Shown one piece after another: positions 42,473 through 50,522 of a DNA stretch of 64,000 bases (positions are counted from its first letter, which is position 1; each line of letters starts with the position of its first letter). Location of the stretch: NCBI RefSeq assembly GCF_000308475.2, contig NZ_BAFT02000026.1:44939-108938 (forward strand), in the 5' to 3' direction. The position numbers were made by a program, and so were the translations under genes. The notes under the pieces are model-generated. The model had not been told where the DNA came from. It saw only the letters and a program-made list of their open reading frames with translations, and did not search any database. Source of the DNA: Nocardia brasiliensis NBRC 14402. GTDB lineage: Bacteria; Actinomycetota; Actinomycetes; Mycobacteriales; Mycobacteriaceae.

Positions 42473-42507
42473 GTGTTGCCGGGCCGGGATCACCGGCCCG
42501 GCAACAC
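42473..42507. terminator. Bidirectional terminator
   Basis: GTGTTGCCGGGCCGG (42473-42487) and CCGGCCCGGCAACAC (42493-42507) form a perfect 15-bp stem with a 5-nt loop between convergent genes. Confidence 0.75.
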
Positions 42508-42577
42508 TTCCCTTCACCACCCTCGGAGGCCTGTTTGTGCCTTCGAAGGGATGCTGGATAACTCGTGGACGGAGAAG

Positions 42578-42916
42578 CTATCGGTGCGCGGCCGCGGACG
42601 GTTCGGTACCGGCGCCGATACCCCAGCCGGTCAATGCGCCCAGCCCGGCGCCGGGAATGGCGATGACGGGGCCGCCGACTGCCGAGCCGGTCGCGCCGCC
42701 GAGCAACGCGCCGACAATGGCGAAAAGGGTGCGCCGGTCGTGCAGCTCGGGAGTGGGGGCCTGCATGAAATCACCGACAGGCTGGGCGTGCTGACCGACC
42801 GCCGCAGTATCCGGGGTGGCAAGGCTGTTCGGGCTCGCGAAGGCTGTGGCGGCTCCTGCCACGACACCGGTGGTCATCGTCGCGCCGATCAGCGTGCTGG
42901 CGAGGATCTTCCTCAT
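42578..42916 (-). CDS. Small secreted glycine-zipper protein
   Basis: A 112-residue protein: signal peptide (MRKILASTLIGATMTTGVVA, cleavage near AFAS), a short polar region, then ALLGGATGSAVGGPVIAIPG and GLGALTGWGIGAG in GxxxG spacing. It is a shorter relative in plan of 400-1338 and 47209-47730. Function unknown; membrane insertion or self-association of the zipper is likely. Confidence 0.75.
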   Translation of the reverse strand: MRKILASTLIGATMTTGVVAGAATAFASPNSLATPDTAAVGQHAQPVGDFMQAPTPELHDRRTLFAIVGALLGGATGSAVGGPVIAIPGAGLGALTGWGIGAGTEPSAAAHR

Positions 42917-43073
42917 AGTTGTATCCTTAGTGTGAAGGGAATTGTTCCTGACCGCCTGCGAGTTGCAGCTCCTTGGGCGGTCTTCTGCTCAGGCCCTGTG
43001 AGCCGGAGCAGCTTTTCGGCTGGCCACGTCGTACATCTGGCCAAGAGTCCGCACACGAGGTGGAGCGGAGCTC

Positions 43074-43119
43074 TGATTCAAATACACCACAATGTGTTGC
43101 ATATGAGCAACGTGATCTG
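43074..43119. promoter_or_regulatory. 46-bp conserved promoter block with 18-bp elements (copies 13, 14)
   Basis: TGATTCAAATACACCACA (43074-43091) and the dyad TGTTGCATATGAGCAACG (43095-43112) lie 158 bp upstream of 42916. The block matches 33 of 46 bases of 45805-45850 without gaps. Confidence 0.6.
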
Positions 43120-43384
43120 CGCGATACATGACTGTTCATAGCGGCATATTCGCAGTTCAAAGCCCATTTTTGCACAGCTGCTTGTTGCGGACTCGTGACG
43201 GACTGTCGTATGTAGGAGTGGCTAGGTGCCGATTTTGAGACGGTGACCACGCCGTCCGAGGATGCGACCAGGCTCGGCGTTGGATTGCGGCGGGCTCGGG
43301 GATGTAGCTCGCGCGCTCGGAAGGGGGTCTCCGATCTCTGTCGGCCTGGTCGTGTAGTGCGGTCCGCCACACTGCTGGGAAATA

Positions 43385-43402
43385 AATACGTACACTTGTA
43401 TT
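43385..43402. promoter_or_regulatory. Dyad upstream of imine-reductase-like gene
   Basis: AATAC (43385-43389) and GTATT (43398-43402), 8-bp spacer, 30 bp before the start. Likely operator for the downstream TetR (44503). Confidence 0.45.
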
Positions 43403-43432
43403 GTTAGTTGGGTCGGTCGGCGACAAGGAGCG

Positions 43433-44422
43433 GTGATGCTCAGTCGGAGAACGGCGCTTTGCGGACTGCTCGGTGTCGGTGTGACTGCCGGGGCGATCTT
43501 CGAAGGCCGAAACCTTACGTCCAATGACAGGAGAATCATGAGTCCAGAGACCAAAATGCCAGTCACCGTGCTGGGCTTGGATGCGGTAGGAATCGCTATC
43601 GCGCGAGCGTTCGGCGACCTGGGACACGAAGTGACCGTGTGGGACGATGCGGACGGGGCTGCCGAGGTGACCGGTGTCAAACGAGCGGCAACTGTCGACG
43701 ACGCCCTCGCCGCGGGGGGAATCATCGTGTTGTCCGTGCTCGACTACGACAAGGTCCGGGAAATCCTCTGTGCGCCTGGACACCAGCGAGCGCCGGGCTG
43801 CGTGATAGATATCGTCTCCGGCACCTCGGCCGACGCCGGCGACGCGGCCGCGCTGGCCTCCCAGCGTGGGTTGGAATACCTCAACGCAGCAGTGTTGGCA
43901 TCTCCGCACGAGTTCGACACCGGGGGCACGCGTGCGGAGGCGTTGATTCTGTTCAGCGGTGGGTCTCGAGCGGTATTCGACGCGTACCGGGACACTCTGG
44001 TGAGTCTGGCCGGCCAGAGCAGCTATCTGGGTTCCGACCCCGCGGCTGCGTCGGTTTACAACCTCGCTCTGCTGACGGTGATGTGGGGCACCTTGCACGG
44101 CTATCTGCACGCACAAGCAATGTTGAGCAGCATCGGTGTCGATGCCGCCACTTTCGCGCCGCTTGCTACCGGCTGGATTGCCTCGCTGCCGCCGGTGATC
44201 GACGACTTCGCAGCCGACATCGATTCGAAGGCTTATCCGCCGACGCACGGCGAGGTCTCCTTTCACCTGAACAGCATTCGTCACGTTGTTCAGGAGGGGG
44301 AGTTGCGCAATGTCTCCGCCTCACTTCCGGCGCATTTGCAGCAGATGGCTGAGGCCGCCATGGCGGCCGGTCGGGCAGACGACGGTTACGCGAGCCTGAT
44401 AGAACAATTCCGTACGCGGTGA
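43433..44422 (+). CDS. Imine-reductase-like NADPH oxidoreductase, two possible starts
   Basis: From ATG 43538 the protein begins with the Rossmann motif VTVLGLDAVGIAIARAF and ALALVW-type helices follow (SVYNLALLTVMWGTLHG). This is the IRED/RedAm layout of 6-phosphogluconate-dehydrogenase relatives. The usual acidic residue in the YDLALL helix is Asn here. From ATG 43433 a further 35 residues, beginning MLSRRTALCGLLGVGVTAG, look like a twin-arginine signal. Both starts have strong ribosome sites (AAGGAG and AGGAG). An exported form is possible; the dual start could be real. A TetR gene follows 80 bp later. Confidence 0.8.
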   Translation: MMLSRRTALCGLLGVGVTAGAIFEGRNLTSNDRRIMSPETKMPVTVLGLDAVGIAIARAFGDLGHEVTVWDDADGAAEVTGVKRAATVDDALAAGGIIVLSVLDYDKVREILCAPGHQRAPGCVIDIVSGTSADAGDAAALASQRGLEYLNAAVLASPHEFDTGGTRAEALILFSGGSRAVFDAYRDTLVSLAGQSSYLGSDPAAASVYNLALLTVMWGTLHGYLHAQAMLSSIGVDAATFAPLATGWIASLPPVIDDFAADIDSKAYPPTHGEVSFHLNSIRHVVQEGELRNVSASLPAHLQQMAEAAMAAGRADDGYASLIEQFRTR

Positions 44423-44502
44423 AGAGGCCGGGTGCGGGTCGATCCGACGGAGCATCGCTGCGGTCGGGCATATGCCCAGCGGGCGATGGATTCGGAAGGT
44501 AG

Positions 44503-45102
44503 TTGGTGGAACGCGAGGACGGTCGACGCCAACGCGGTCGCCAACGCTATGAGCTGGTGATGGAGGCGGCTCTCGGCATCATTCGCCGTGGGCTCGCCAC
44601 CCTCACCATCCGTGCCGTCGCAGATGCCGCCGGCGTATCGATCGCGTCGGTGACTTACCACTTCCCCTCCCGGGATGAACTAGTCCAGGCGGTGTGCGCT
44701 GAAGCGATGGCACGTGACGTAGCCGCGACAGGTCGTGTGATGGACGAGCTGCGGGCAGACCGGAACCTGTTGACCATGAGCGCCGAAGATTTCGCGGACT
44801 GGTTGGTAGACCTCATCTATGATCCGGCGAGTTGGGCGGTGCCGATGTTCGGCATCTACCTGGAAATCAGCCGCCAACCTGAGCTCGCGGGAGTCTGTCG
44901 GGCGTGGGAGCAAGCGATAGTGGATTTGCTGTCCGGTCTGCTGTCGGACGCGGGAGCACCGAATCCGGTCCAGGGCGCGCGAATACTTGCCGCGAGCTTG
45001 GACGGCATACGGTTGCCGATGCTGGCGGACGCCGGCGAGGCATCGCGCCTCCTCGATGCGGCAGACCTCGCCTACCTTTTGACATTCTTGCTGGCTCGTT
45101 GA
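44503..45102 (+). CDS. TetR-family regulator
   Basis: A 199-residue protein with the TetR helix-turn-helix (TLTIRAVADAAGVSIASVTYHFPSRDELVQAV) and a helical ligand domain. TTG 44503 or GTG 44506 are possible starts. It probably shares a transcript with the imine-reductase-like gene and controls the dyad at 43385. A perfect terminator follows. Confidence 0.82.
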   Translation: MVEREDGRRQRGRQRYELVMEAALGIIRRGLATLTIRAVADAAGVSIASVTYHFPSRDELVQAVCAEAMARDVAATGRVMDELRADRNLLTMSAEDFADWLVDLIYDPASWAVPMFGIYLEISRQPELAGVCRAWEQAIVDLLSGLLSDAGAPNPVQGARILAASLDGIRLPMLADAGEASRLLDAADLAYLLTFLLAR

Positions 45103-45229
45103 GGGGCCATGCCGCCTCCGCGTAACACACGATTCGCTCCCAGCGTGTGTCAGCCGCCGAGCTTCATGGGCAGGTGACACAGCGAACTGCATTTGCGATG
45201 TTCTGGTTTGTGATAGTCCAGGACCGGTG

Positions 45230-45257
45230 TTGCCCCCGCTCAACCAAGCGGGGGCAA
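45230..45257. terminator. Rho-independent terminator
   Basis: TTGCCCCCGCT (45230-45240) and AGCGGGGGCAA (45247-45257) form an 11-bp stem with loop CAACCA, followed by TCTTT. It lies between the TetR stop and the convergent small secreted gene. Confidence 0.85.
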
Positions 45258-45378
45258 TCTTTGGCGGGGCTTCGATATAAGGATCGCGGGCCGACGCCCA
45301 AGGTGTCGCGAAAGCGGGTGCCATGGCCACCCCACGATGCCGGGCAGTTTTCAGGGACGGCTACCTCGCCGAGTGAAT

Positions 45379-45663
45379 CTACCTGAAGGAACCTACGGTA
45401 GTGAAGGTGGTTTGGCCGGGTGAAACGGACCGAGACATTCCTTTACAATTCTTCTCTTTGTAGACCCGCACGGTTCTTGTGGTGTCGTTCTCCACCTTCT
45501 TCAGTCCCGTCACGATGGGAGTCCGGCAAAGGCCCGAGCCTGAGTAGGACATGCCGCCGATGTAGACCTTGTTGCTGACGGGCTTCGCCGTGGCCAGTGG
45601 AGCTGCGACGATCAAAGTCGCCAAAGCTGACACGCCAGACAATACGATGGCTTTACGTCTCAT
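45379..45663 (-). CDS. Small secreted Cys-containing protein
   Basis: A 94-residue protein with signal peptide (cleavage near LATAK). The mature part has KVYIGGMSYSGSGLCRTP and VRVYKEKNCKGMSRSVSPG; two Cys could form a disulfide. The last block faintly recalls the beta-gamma-crystallin or peptidase-inhibitor I36 Greek key. Function unknown. A 46-bp promoter block shared with 42578-42916 lies 142 bp upstream. Confidence 0.7.
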   Translation of the reverse strand: MRRKAIVLSGVSALATLIVAAPLATAKPVSNKVYIGGMSYSGSGLCRTPIVTGLKKVENDTTRTVRVYKEKNCKGMSRSVSPGQTTFTTVGSFR

Positions 45664-45804
45664 GGATTATTCCTTTCCTGTCATGGGGTATGAGTGCGGC
45701 GGGCATCGTCCTGTGGCGCTTGGAGGCTTTCCCCTCGCCACGCTGATGGGGCAGGACTGCATCCGTAAGCGCTCTCCGCTTGGCGAAGCACGCTTCCGCA
45801 GGTA

Positions 45805-45850
45805 TGATTCAAATATGCCACGGATATGTGCAGATCTGCAACGTAATCTG
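45805..45850. promoter_or_regulatory. 46-bp conserved promoter block (18-bp element copy 15)
   Basis: TGATTCAAATATGCCACG (45805-45822) followed by TGCAACGTAATCTG ending at 45850. It is the counterpart of 43074-43119, upstream of 45663. Confidence 0.6.
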
Positions 45851-46070
45851 TGTCATATCGCGGTCTAGCGCCTGGTAGCGATAGAACATCACCTTTGGGG
45901 CCGGACTGGATCTGTATCAGACTTGCGACGGATGTCGGGACCGGCACCGGGGGGCGGCCGCTGCGCACTGGAGTTCGTGCGGGTCCGTTGGCCACGCCAT
46001 ACAAGACCGTCCAGTTTCTTACTTTAGGCTCCATCGAGATGTGCCCGAATCGAGTCGAGGAGGAGAAGAA

Positions 46071-47102
46071 TTGCTTACGAACTGGCGTCCTGGAGCGCTC
46101 ATGGCAGCCTGTGCTTTTGCTGTGCTGGCGGTGAGCATGCCGTCACTGCTTGCGCACGCTGCGCCCGGCCCTGGCTTCGATGACGTCAGGGGGAACCGGT
46201 CGGGTGTTCAGGATCGACAGCAGGTGTTGAACTTCTGGACTGAGGAGAAAATCGAAGTCGCTCGAAAGATTCGAGACGTCGGCTCCACGCATGGCGTTGT
46301 GGAAAATACTGTCACCACGCAATTCAAACCGGGTGTGAGTTTCGAGGACACTTTCCGTGCGCGAGCGACGGGTCTGCTCGTCTTCGATACCCCAGAAGGC
46401 CCCAGTCACTGTACTGCGTCACTGTTGAACACCCCCGCAGGAAATGTACTTGTCACCGCGGCGCACTGCATCGCGACTTACGCCGACAATCCCGGCGATC
46501 CCGCGCGGCCGCAGAGACTCGTCTGGGTCAAGAACCTGATGTTCATACCAGGCTACGATGCTCGACCGAATCGCCCGGCGGGTGTGCAGCAGGAGCCCTT
46601 CGGGAGATGGGTGATCGAACGCGCCCTGATTCCCACGCAGATGGTCGAGGCCGGCCCCGCACCCTACGACCCGGATCTTGATGTCGCTGTCTTGACCGTA
46701 CACAAGGATTCAGACGGTCGCCGATTGGGCGAAAAGATTGCGGGTGTCAGATATCGAATCGCGGAGAAGGCCGAGCAAGGCCTTCGCTTGACCTCTCTCG
46801 GCTATCCCGGCACCGGAAAGTACAACGGTACACATCAGTACGCATGCAGCGGTCCGGCTGTGGCAGCTAGAGGTGCTTATGTGCTGAAGGACTGCCTGCT
46901 GGCGGGTGGAATGAGTGGTGGTCCCGCATTCATCGACAGCTCGGACAATTACCCGACGCAAAGGACGCAGATAGTCGTCGCGGTCACCCATGGGGAGCAT
47001 CAGGAATCACGCTCCGGAAAGGACACTTTGGTTACCCGCTTGCGGCCCGCGACGTTCGGTGCGCTGCTCGGGGAAGCCGACCCGAAGGCGTCGGTCGACT
47101 GA
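46071..47102 (+). CDS. Secreted trypsin-like serine protease
   Basis: A 343-residue exported protease with signal peptide (cleavage near LAHAAP). The catalytic triad is visible: His in LVTAAHCIATY, Asp in DPDLDVAVLTV and Ser in GGMSGGPAF. Cys at SHCTAS pairs with AAHC as in the family; YACSGPAV and KDCLLAGG give another likely pair. TTG 46071 is chosen because GAGGAGGAG lies upstream; GTG 46041 is the alternative. It could process envelope or host proteins. Confidence 0.85.
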   Translation: MLTNWRPGALMAACAFAVLAVSMPSLLAHAAPGPGFDDVRGNRSGVQDRQQVLNFWTEEKIEVARKIRDVGSTHGVVENTVTTQFKPGVSFEDTFRARATGLLVFDTPEGPSHCTASLLNTPAGNVLVTAAHCIATYADNPGDPARPQRLVWVKNLMFIPGYDARPNRPAGVQQEPFGRWVIERALIPTQMVEAGPAPYDPDLDVAVLTVHKDSDGRRLGEKIAGVRYRIAEKAEQGLRLTSLGYPGTGKYNGTHQYACSGPAVAARGAYVLKDCLLAGGMSGGPAFIDSSDNYPTQRTQIVVAVTHGEHQESRSGKDTLVTRLRPATFGALLGEADPKASVD

Positions 47103-47121
47103 TTCGGTTCGTATACACCGA

Positions 47122-47160
47122 AACCGGTGGTGCCCCAACATCACGGCGGCACCACCGGTT
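47122..47160. terminator. Bidirectional terminator
   Basis: AACCGGTGGTGCC (47122-47134) and GGCACCACCGGTT (47148-47160) pair perfectly between convergent genes. Confidence 0.75.
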
Positions 47161-47208
47161 GACCACTCGGCGGTGACCATCATGGATGGTTCAATCGCCG
47201 CTTCGGCA

Positions 47209-47730
47209 TCAACTGGACAGCACGTATCCCCAGGGGCCACCGAGAAGCGCGCCGATGCCCGCTCCGAGAGCGAGGCCTGCACCCGCAGCCAGCGGGAGCA
47301 AGGGGAACAGGGCTCCGCCTGTGGCGACGGTCAGTGCGCTGCCGAGCAAAGCGCCCGCCGCTCCGCCCACGATCGAGCCGGATCCTGCGCCCATCAGTCC
47401 ACCGAGCTGGGAAGACCCGGCCACAGTACTGACCCGTGCGTTCTGGGCCTGACCGCTGATGTCATGGGCACGGGCGGACTTCGCGTCACCTTCGGCAGCA
47501 CGTGCGGGAATGCTCGCGACGGCAGTCCGGTCGGCAGCAACTGCCGTGGCCCTATGTGCCGTCGAATTCCCCGGGCCAGTCGTGAGGCCGGTCGTTGTCT
47601 GGTTCGAATCGAGGGTGATGCTGTGAGCGGTCCGACTGGGCTGCTCTGGTGCGGCCTGCGCGGTCGTGTAGGTCAAGGTGGTGGCCGCGGCTGCCATGAG
47701 CGTCATTGCCGCAAGGCTTCGGGTTCGCAT
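47209..47730 (-). CDS. Secreted glycine-zipper protein
   Basis: A 173-residue protein: signal peptide (MRTRSLAAMTLMAAAATT, cleavage near AQAAP), polar middle, then glycine-zipper helices (GGLMGAGSGSIVGGAAGALL, GALFPLLPLAAGAGLALG). ATG 47730 has AAGGAG 10 nt upstream; the frame stays open to 47976 but that region is Pro/Arg-rich and lacks a signal. Same plan as 400-1338 and 42578-42916. Confidence 0.75.
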   Translation of the reverse strand: MRTRSLAAMTLMAAAATTLTYTTAQAAPEQPSRTAHSITLDSNQTTTGLTTGPGNSTAHRATAVAADRTAVASIPARAAEGDAKSARAHDISGQAQNARVSTVAGSSQLGGLMGAGSGSIVGGAAGALLGSALTVATGGALFPLLPLAAGAGLALGAGIGALLGGPWGYVLSS

Positions 47731-47880
47731 CGGTGCTGTTCTCCTTGTGCGTGAATGTCGCGGCGGCGGTAGCGGCTGCCGCTCGCGAGGTGGCGGTTCG
47801 GTCGGGTCTCCGTCGCGAGTTACGTCATCCGGGTTCACCTGCTTCCGTGGTGAGTGCGCGGCTCGATCCGCGCCACTGGA

Positions 47881-47898
47881 TCCCACGGTAACGCAACA
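47881..47898. promoter_or_regulatory. 18-bp element, copy 16 (weak)
   Basis: TCCCACGGTAACGCAACA ends with the right half GCAACA and lies 151 bp upstream of the glycine-zipper gene start. Confidence 0.4.
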
Positions 47899-48092
47899 TT
47901 CTGTGTCAGAAATGAGACGATTGTCTCTCGATACGAGCCAAGCTGAACGCGCTCCGGTCGGGCGGTGCGCCTTCATTACGATGGGCCGAGGCCAGGGGGT
48001 ACGCCGAGATTCGCCGTTCGGCTTGCTGCAGTCGGGTGGCGGCGGGGTGCTGGTACTGACGGCGGCGCTGTGGACAGTCTGAAAATGATCAG

Positions 48093-48131
48093 TGTCTTAT
48101 ATTTGGAAGATCGTGTTCCAGATTTAAAACC
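48093..48131. promoter_or_regulatory. 18-bp element, tandem copies 17 and 18
   Basis: TGTCTTATATTTGGAAGA (48093-48110) and TGTTCCAGATTTAAAACC (48114-48131) lie 3 bp apart in an AT-rich stretch, 363 bp or more upstream of 47730 and just beyond the phosphoesterase stop. Confidence 0.5.
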
Positions 48132-48152
48132 TACGAGAAGAGTGCTGTGCTG

Positions 48153-49859
48153 CTATTGCAATGTTTTGACCAGCAGTTCGACGTTGCGATCCTGTGCGCT
48201 CCCCATCAAACTCGTGGACCTGTGGATGTCGTTGAACGACAGCTCGCGGTACAGCGAAGCCAACCCCGCCGGAGAGAAGTCGCTGTAGTCGACCGCGTAG
48301 GGGCTCATCGCCTCGAAGAGTGTGGACAGCAGCGAAACCGTCCCGTTGCTGTTATCGGTCACTTCGATAATCCGCCCCAGCTGAGGAAAGTCTATGTGCG
48401 AGGCTGTATTGATCTCCCAGAAGCCCTGTTCGGGGGTAGGGCCAGGCCAGGGAGTTATCTGGTTCCGGTGAGTGTGACCGTTGATCCAGGCAAGAACATT
48501 CGGGAAACGCTGCAGAAGTTCGATCAAATGTGTCCCGCTGAACCGGATCTCGTCAGGACGCTCGGGATCCGGCGTCAAGTTCGCCATCGTGTCACTCGTG
48601 TGGTGGCTGAAGACGACGAAGTACGTATCGGTCGTGGACTCGTGGACGAATTCACCTCTGGCGTCGTAGAACCGGCTGCTGCCGGCCCGCAGCGTATCTT
48701 CGAGCCATCGAAATTGTGCCTGCCCGAGCGAGCCGTCGACGAACCCTGCTCGGTTGGTCGAGTCCAGGCTGATGCCGACGACCCGCGGTGCGATCTCGAA
48801 GGAGTAGTAGCCGATGCCCGTCTTGCCGGCGTCTGCGGCGAATCCGTGCCCTACCGGCCCGGGGCCCGTATGGACCGGGTTCAGATGCGCGGCGATGTAT
48901 TCACGAGGTGTGAGCGGTCGCCGGCGAGGATCCGAAGTGACCAGTCGAGGCGGAATGGACAGAGTCGACAGCGCCGACACCAGAGCCGCGGGATCGGTGT
49001 TGATTCCATCGGCTACGGCACGGGTTGCGGCCGCACCCGGTGATGCATATTTGAAGTTGCCGGTGTACATCTGATCCAGTGGTGGAATGCCGTACCGCGC
49101 GACGCCGCTGACGGAATTGTCATGGTTGCCGAAGACGCTGTACCACGGCGTTTCGAGGCCTGGACTGGTTACCGGTTGAACGGCCGCCTCGAGCAGGCCG
49201 GGTATGGCGGGGAAACCCGCAGCTTTGTACTGATCGGTGAGGGATGTTTCGGGGTTCCAGTACAGCTCGCTGCCGAAATTCTGTACACCTTCATAAATGC
49301 CGGGAACGCCGGTATTCGCGGCTACACTGCCACCGTTCAGAACGGTCAGATACCACTCGAGTTCGGCGAGTTCCATATTGTCTGTGTTGTCGCCGGTCGA
49401 GACCACTGCGTCGAACGCCCTGCCGGTATGGGGCCCGAATCGCAGGGAATTCACTCGGCGCACGAGGGCGATGAGCCCTTGCACCGTCAACGTCTCGTGC
49501 GGTCGAAAGGCTGACCCGTTGATCGGATGAAGGTACTCGAAACGCGCGGGGCACTGAGCATCGATGATATGGACATCGGTCATCTGCACAATCGATGCCA
49601 GGGGAGTGCGGCGAATTTCGCGGCCGACCTCAGCAGGAGCGAGTTCGTGTCGGACGATTGTCGGCCAGCCGGGGCCGGTGCCGAGTCGTTGATATCCAAC
49701 GTCACCGAGCGCCGTGGCCGCCGCGTCGATTGTCGTCCCGACGCCGCCGTTCAGCGGTGGCGCAGCCGCAGCATATGCCAGCGCGGGCAGCTTGCTCATC
49801 GCCACCGCACCGACAAGGCCGGTGAACTTGAATATGTCCCTGCGGCTGTACCGTTCCAT
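48153..49859 (-). CDS. Tat-exported metallophosphoesterase, TIGR03767 type
   Basis: A 568-residue protein with a twin-arginine signal (YSRRDIFKFTGLVGAVAMS). Metal-binding motifs of calcineurin-like phosphoesterases are in order: TDVHIIDAQ, VVSTGDNTDNME, FGNHDNSV and NGHTHRN. It resembles the actinobacterial TIGR03767 (PPA1498) family. The N-terminal 30 residues would direct folded, metal-loaded enzyme out of the cell. Substrate unknown; a phosphodiester of envelope or nucleotide is likely. Confidence 0.87.
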   Translation of the reverse strand: MERYSRRDIFKFTGLVGAVAMSKLPALAYAAAAPPLNGGVGTTIDAAATALGDVGYQRLGTGPGWPTIVRHELAPAEVGREIRRTPLASIVQMTDVHIIDAQCPARFEYLHPINGSAFRPHETLTVQGLIALVRRVNSLRFGPHTGRAFDAVVSTGDNTDNMELAELEWYLTVLNGGSVAANTGVPGIYEGVQNFGSELYWNPETSLTDQYKAAGFPAIPGLLEAAVQPVTSPGLETPWYSVFGNHDNSVSGVARYGIPPLDQMYTGNFKYASPGAAATRAVADGINTDPAALVSALSTLSIPPRLVTSDPRRRPLTPREYIAAHLNPVHTGPGPVGHGFAADAGKTGIGYYSFEIAPRVVGISLDSTNRAGFVDGSLGQAQFRWLEDTLRAGSSRFYDARGEFVHESTTDTYFVVFSHHTSDTMANLTPDPERPDEIRFSGTHLIELLQRFPNVLAWINGHTHRNQITPWPGPTPEQGFWEINTASHIDFPQLGRIIEVTDNSNGTVSLLSTLFEAMSPYAVDYSDFSPAGLASLYRELSFNDIHRSTSLMGSAQDRNVELLVKTLQ

Positions 49860-49972
49860 CGCTGAACCTCCAGGCGAGTAGCAAGCGAATTCTTCTTCGT
49901 CGGCTTCGGGGATCGAACGGAGCGGGTGAATCCATTGTGGAAAGCAGGATGTTGTACCTTAACAAGTCATGC

Positions 49973-49996
49973 CACCGGCCGCGCACCCGGCCGGTG
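49973..49996. promoter_or_regulatory. GC-rich hairpin upstream of metallophosphoesterase
   Basis: CACCGGCCG (49973-49981) and CGGCCGGTG (49988-49996), 6-nt loop, 114 bp upstream of the start. Role unknown. Confidence 0.35.
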
Positions 49997-50384
49997 AGCG
50001 TTGCGTGACTCGGCTGTGGTGTCATGCTCAGAGTTCCACGCTATCGATCAGTGCCGCCCTGCCGCCTATCCCACCCGCTCGCCGCGGAACGGCCGTAGAT
50101 ATGTGAAGGTAATCCCAGGCTCTGGGGGAGCCAGGCCCGGATGGAGATCCTCGACAGATATGCCCCAAGTATCTGCCGCACTTCGGGGTTCGAGCGTCTG
50201 GTGGAAACTGCGCGCGATGGCTCGAACGCACTGATGTCGTTTCATTGATCACCGCGCACACGGACGCGACCGGCCGAAACCGGTTAAAGGCAAGGGGAAA
50301 CAAGAGAGTTCGACGCGACACAGCGAGAGAAGTCGGCCCGGCGGCACTGCCGGAGCATCGAGTCTGGCAATCACTCAGCGACAA

Positions 50385-50412
50385 AACTCTACCCTCCCGT
50401 GAGGGGAGAGTT
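50385..50412. promoter_or_regulatory. Isolated MerR-type operator-like dyad
   Basis: AACTCTACCCTC (50385-50396) and GAGGGGAGAGTT (50401-50412) pair with one mismatch and a 4-nt centre, the shape of MerR-family promoters. No MerR gene is nearby; the gap 49860-50522 has no convincing gene. Confidence 0.4.
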
Positions 50413-50522
50413 GCAACCCGAGAAAGCCGACCAGTGGCGCACACCTCACCACCCGTGGGCGGCGCATCGAAGCCGGCCCGCCGCAGGTATCTCCGATGGG
50501 CGCTATCGCGACAGAGGGTTTG

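Noticed and set aside
50028..50444. 138-codon minus-strand frame beside the MerR-like dyad
   Set aside because: Composition is Arg/Ser/Pro-rich shadow type, no start signal and no helix-turn-helix.
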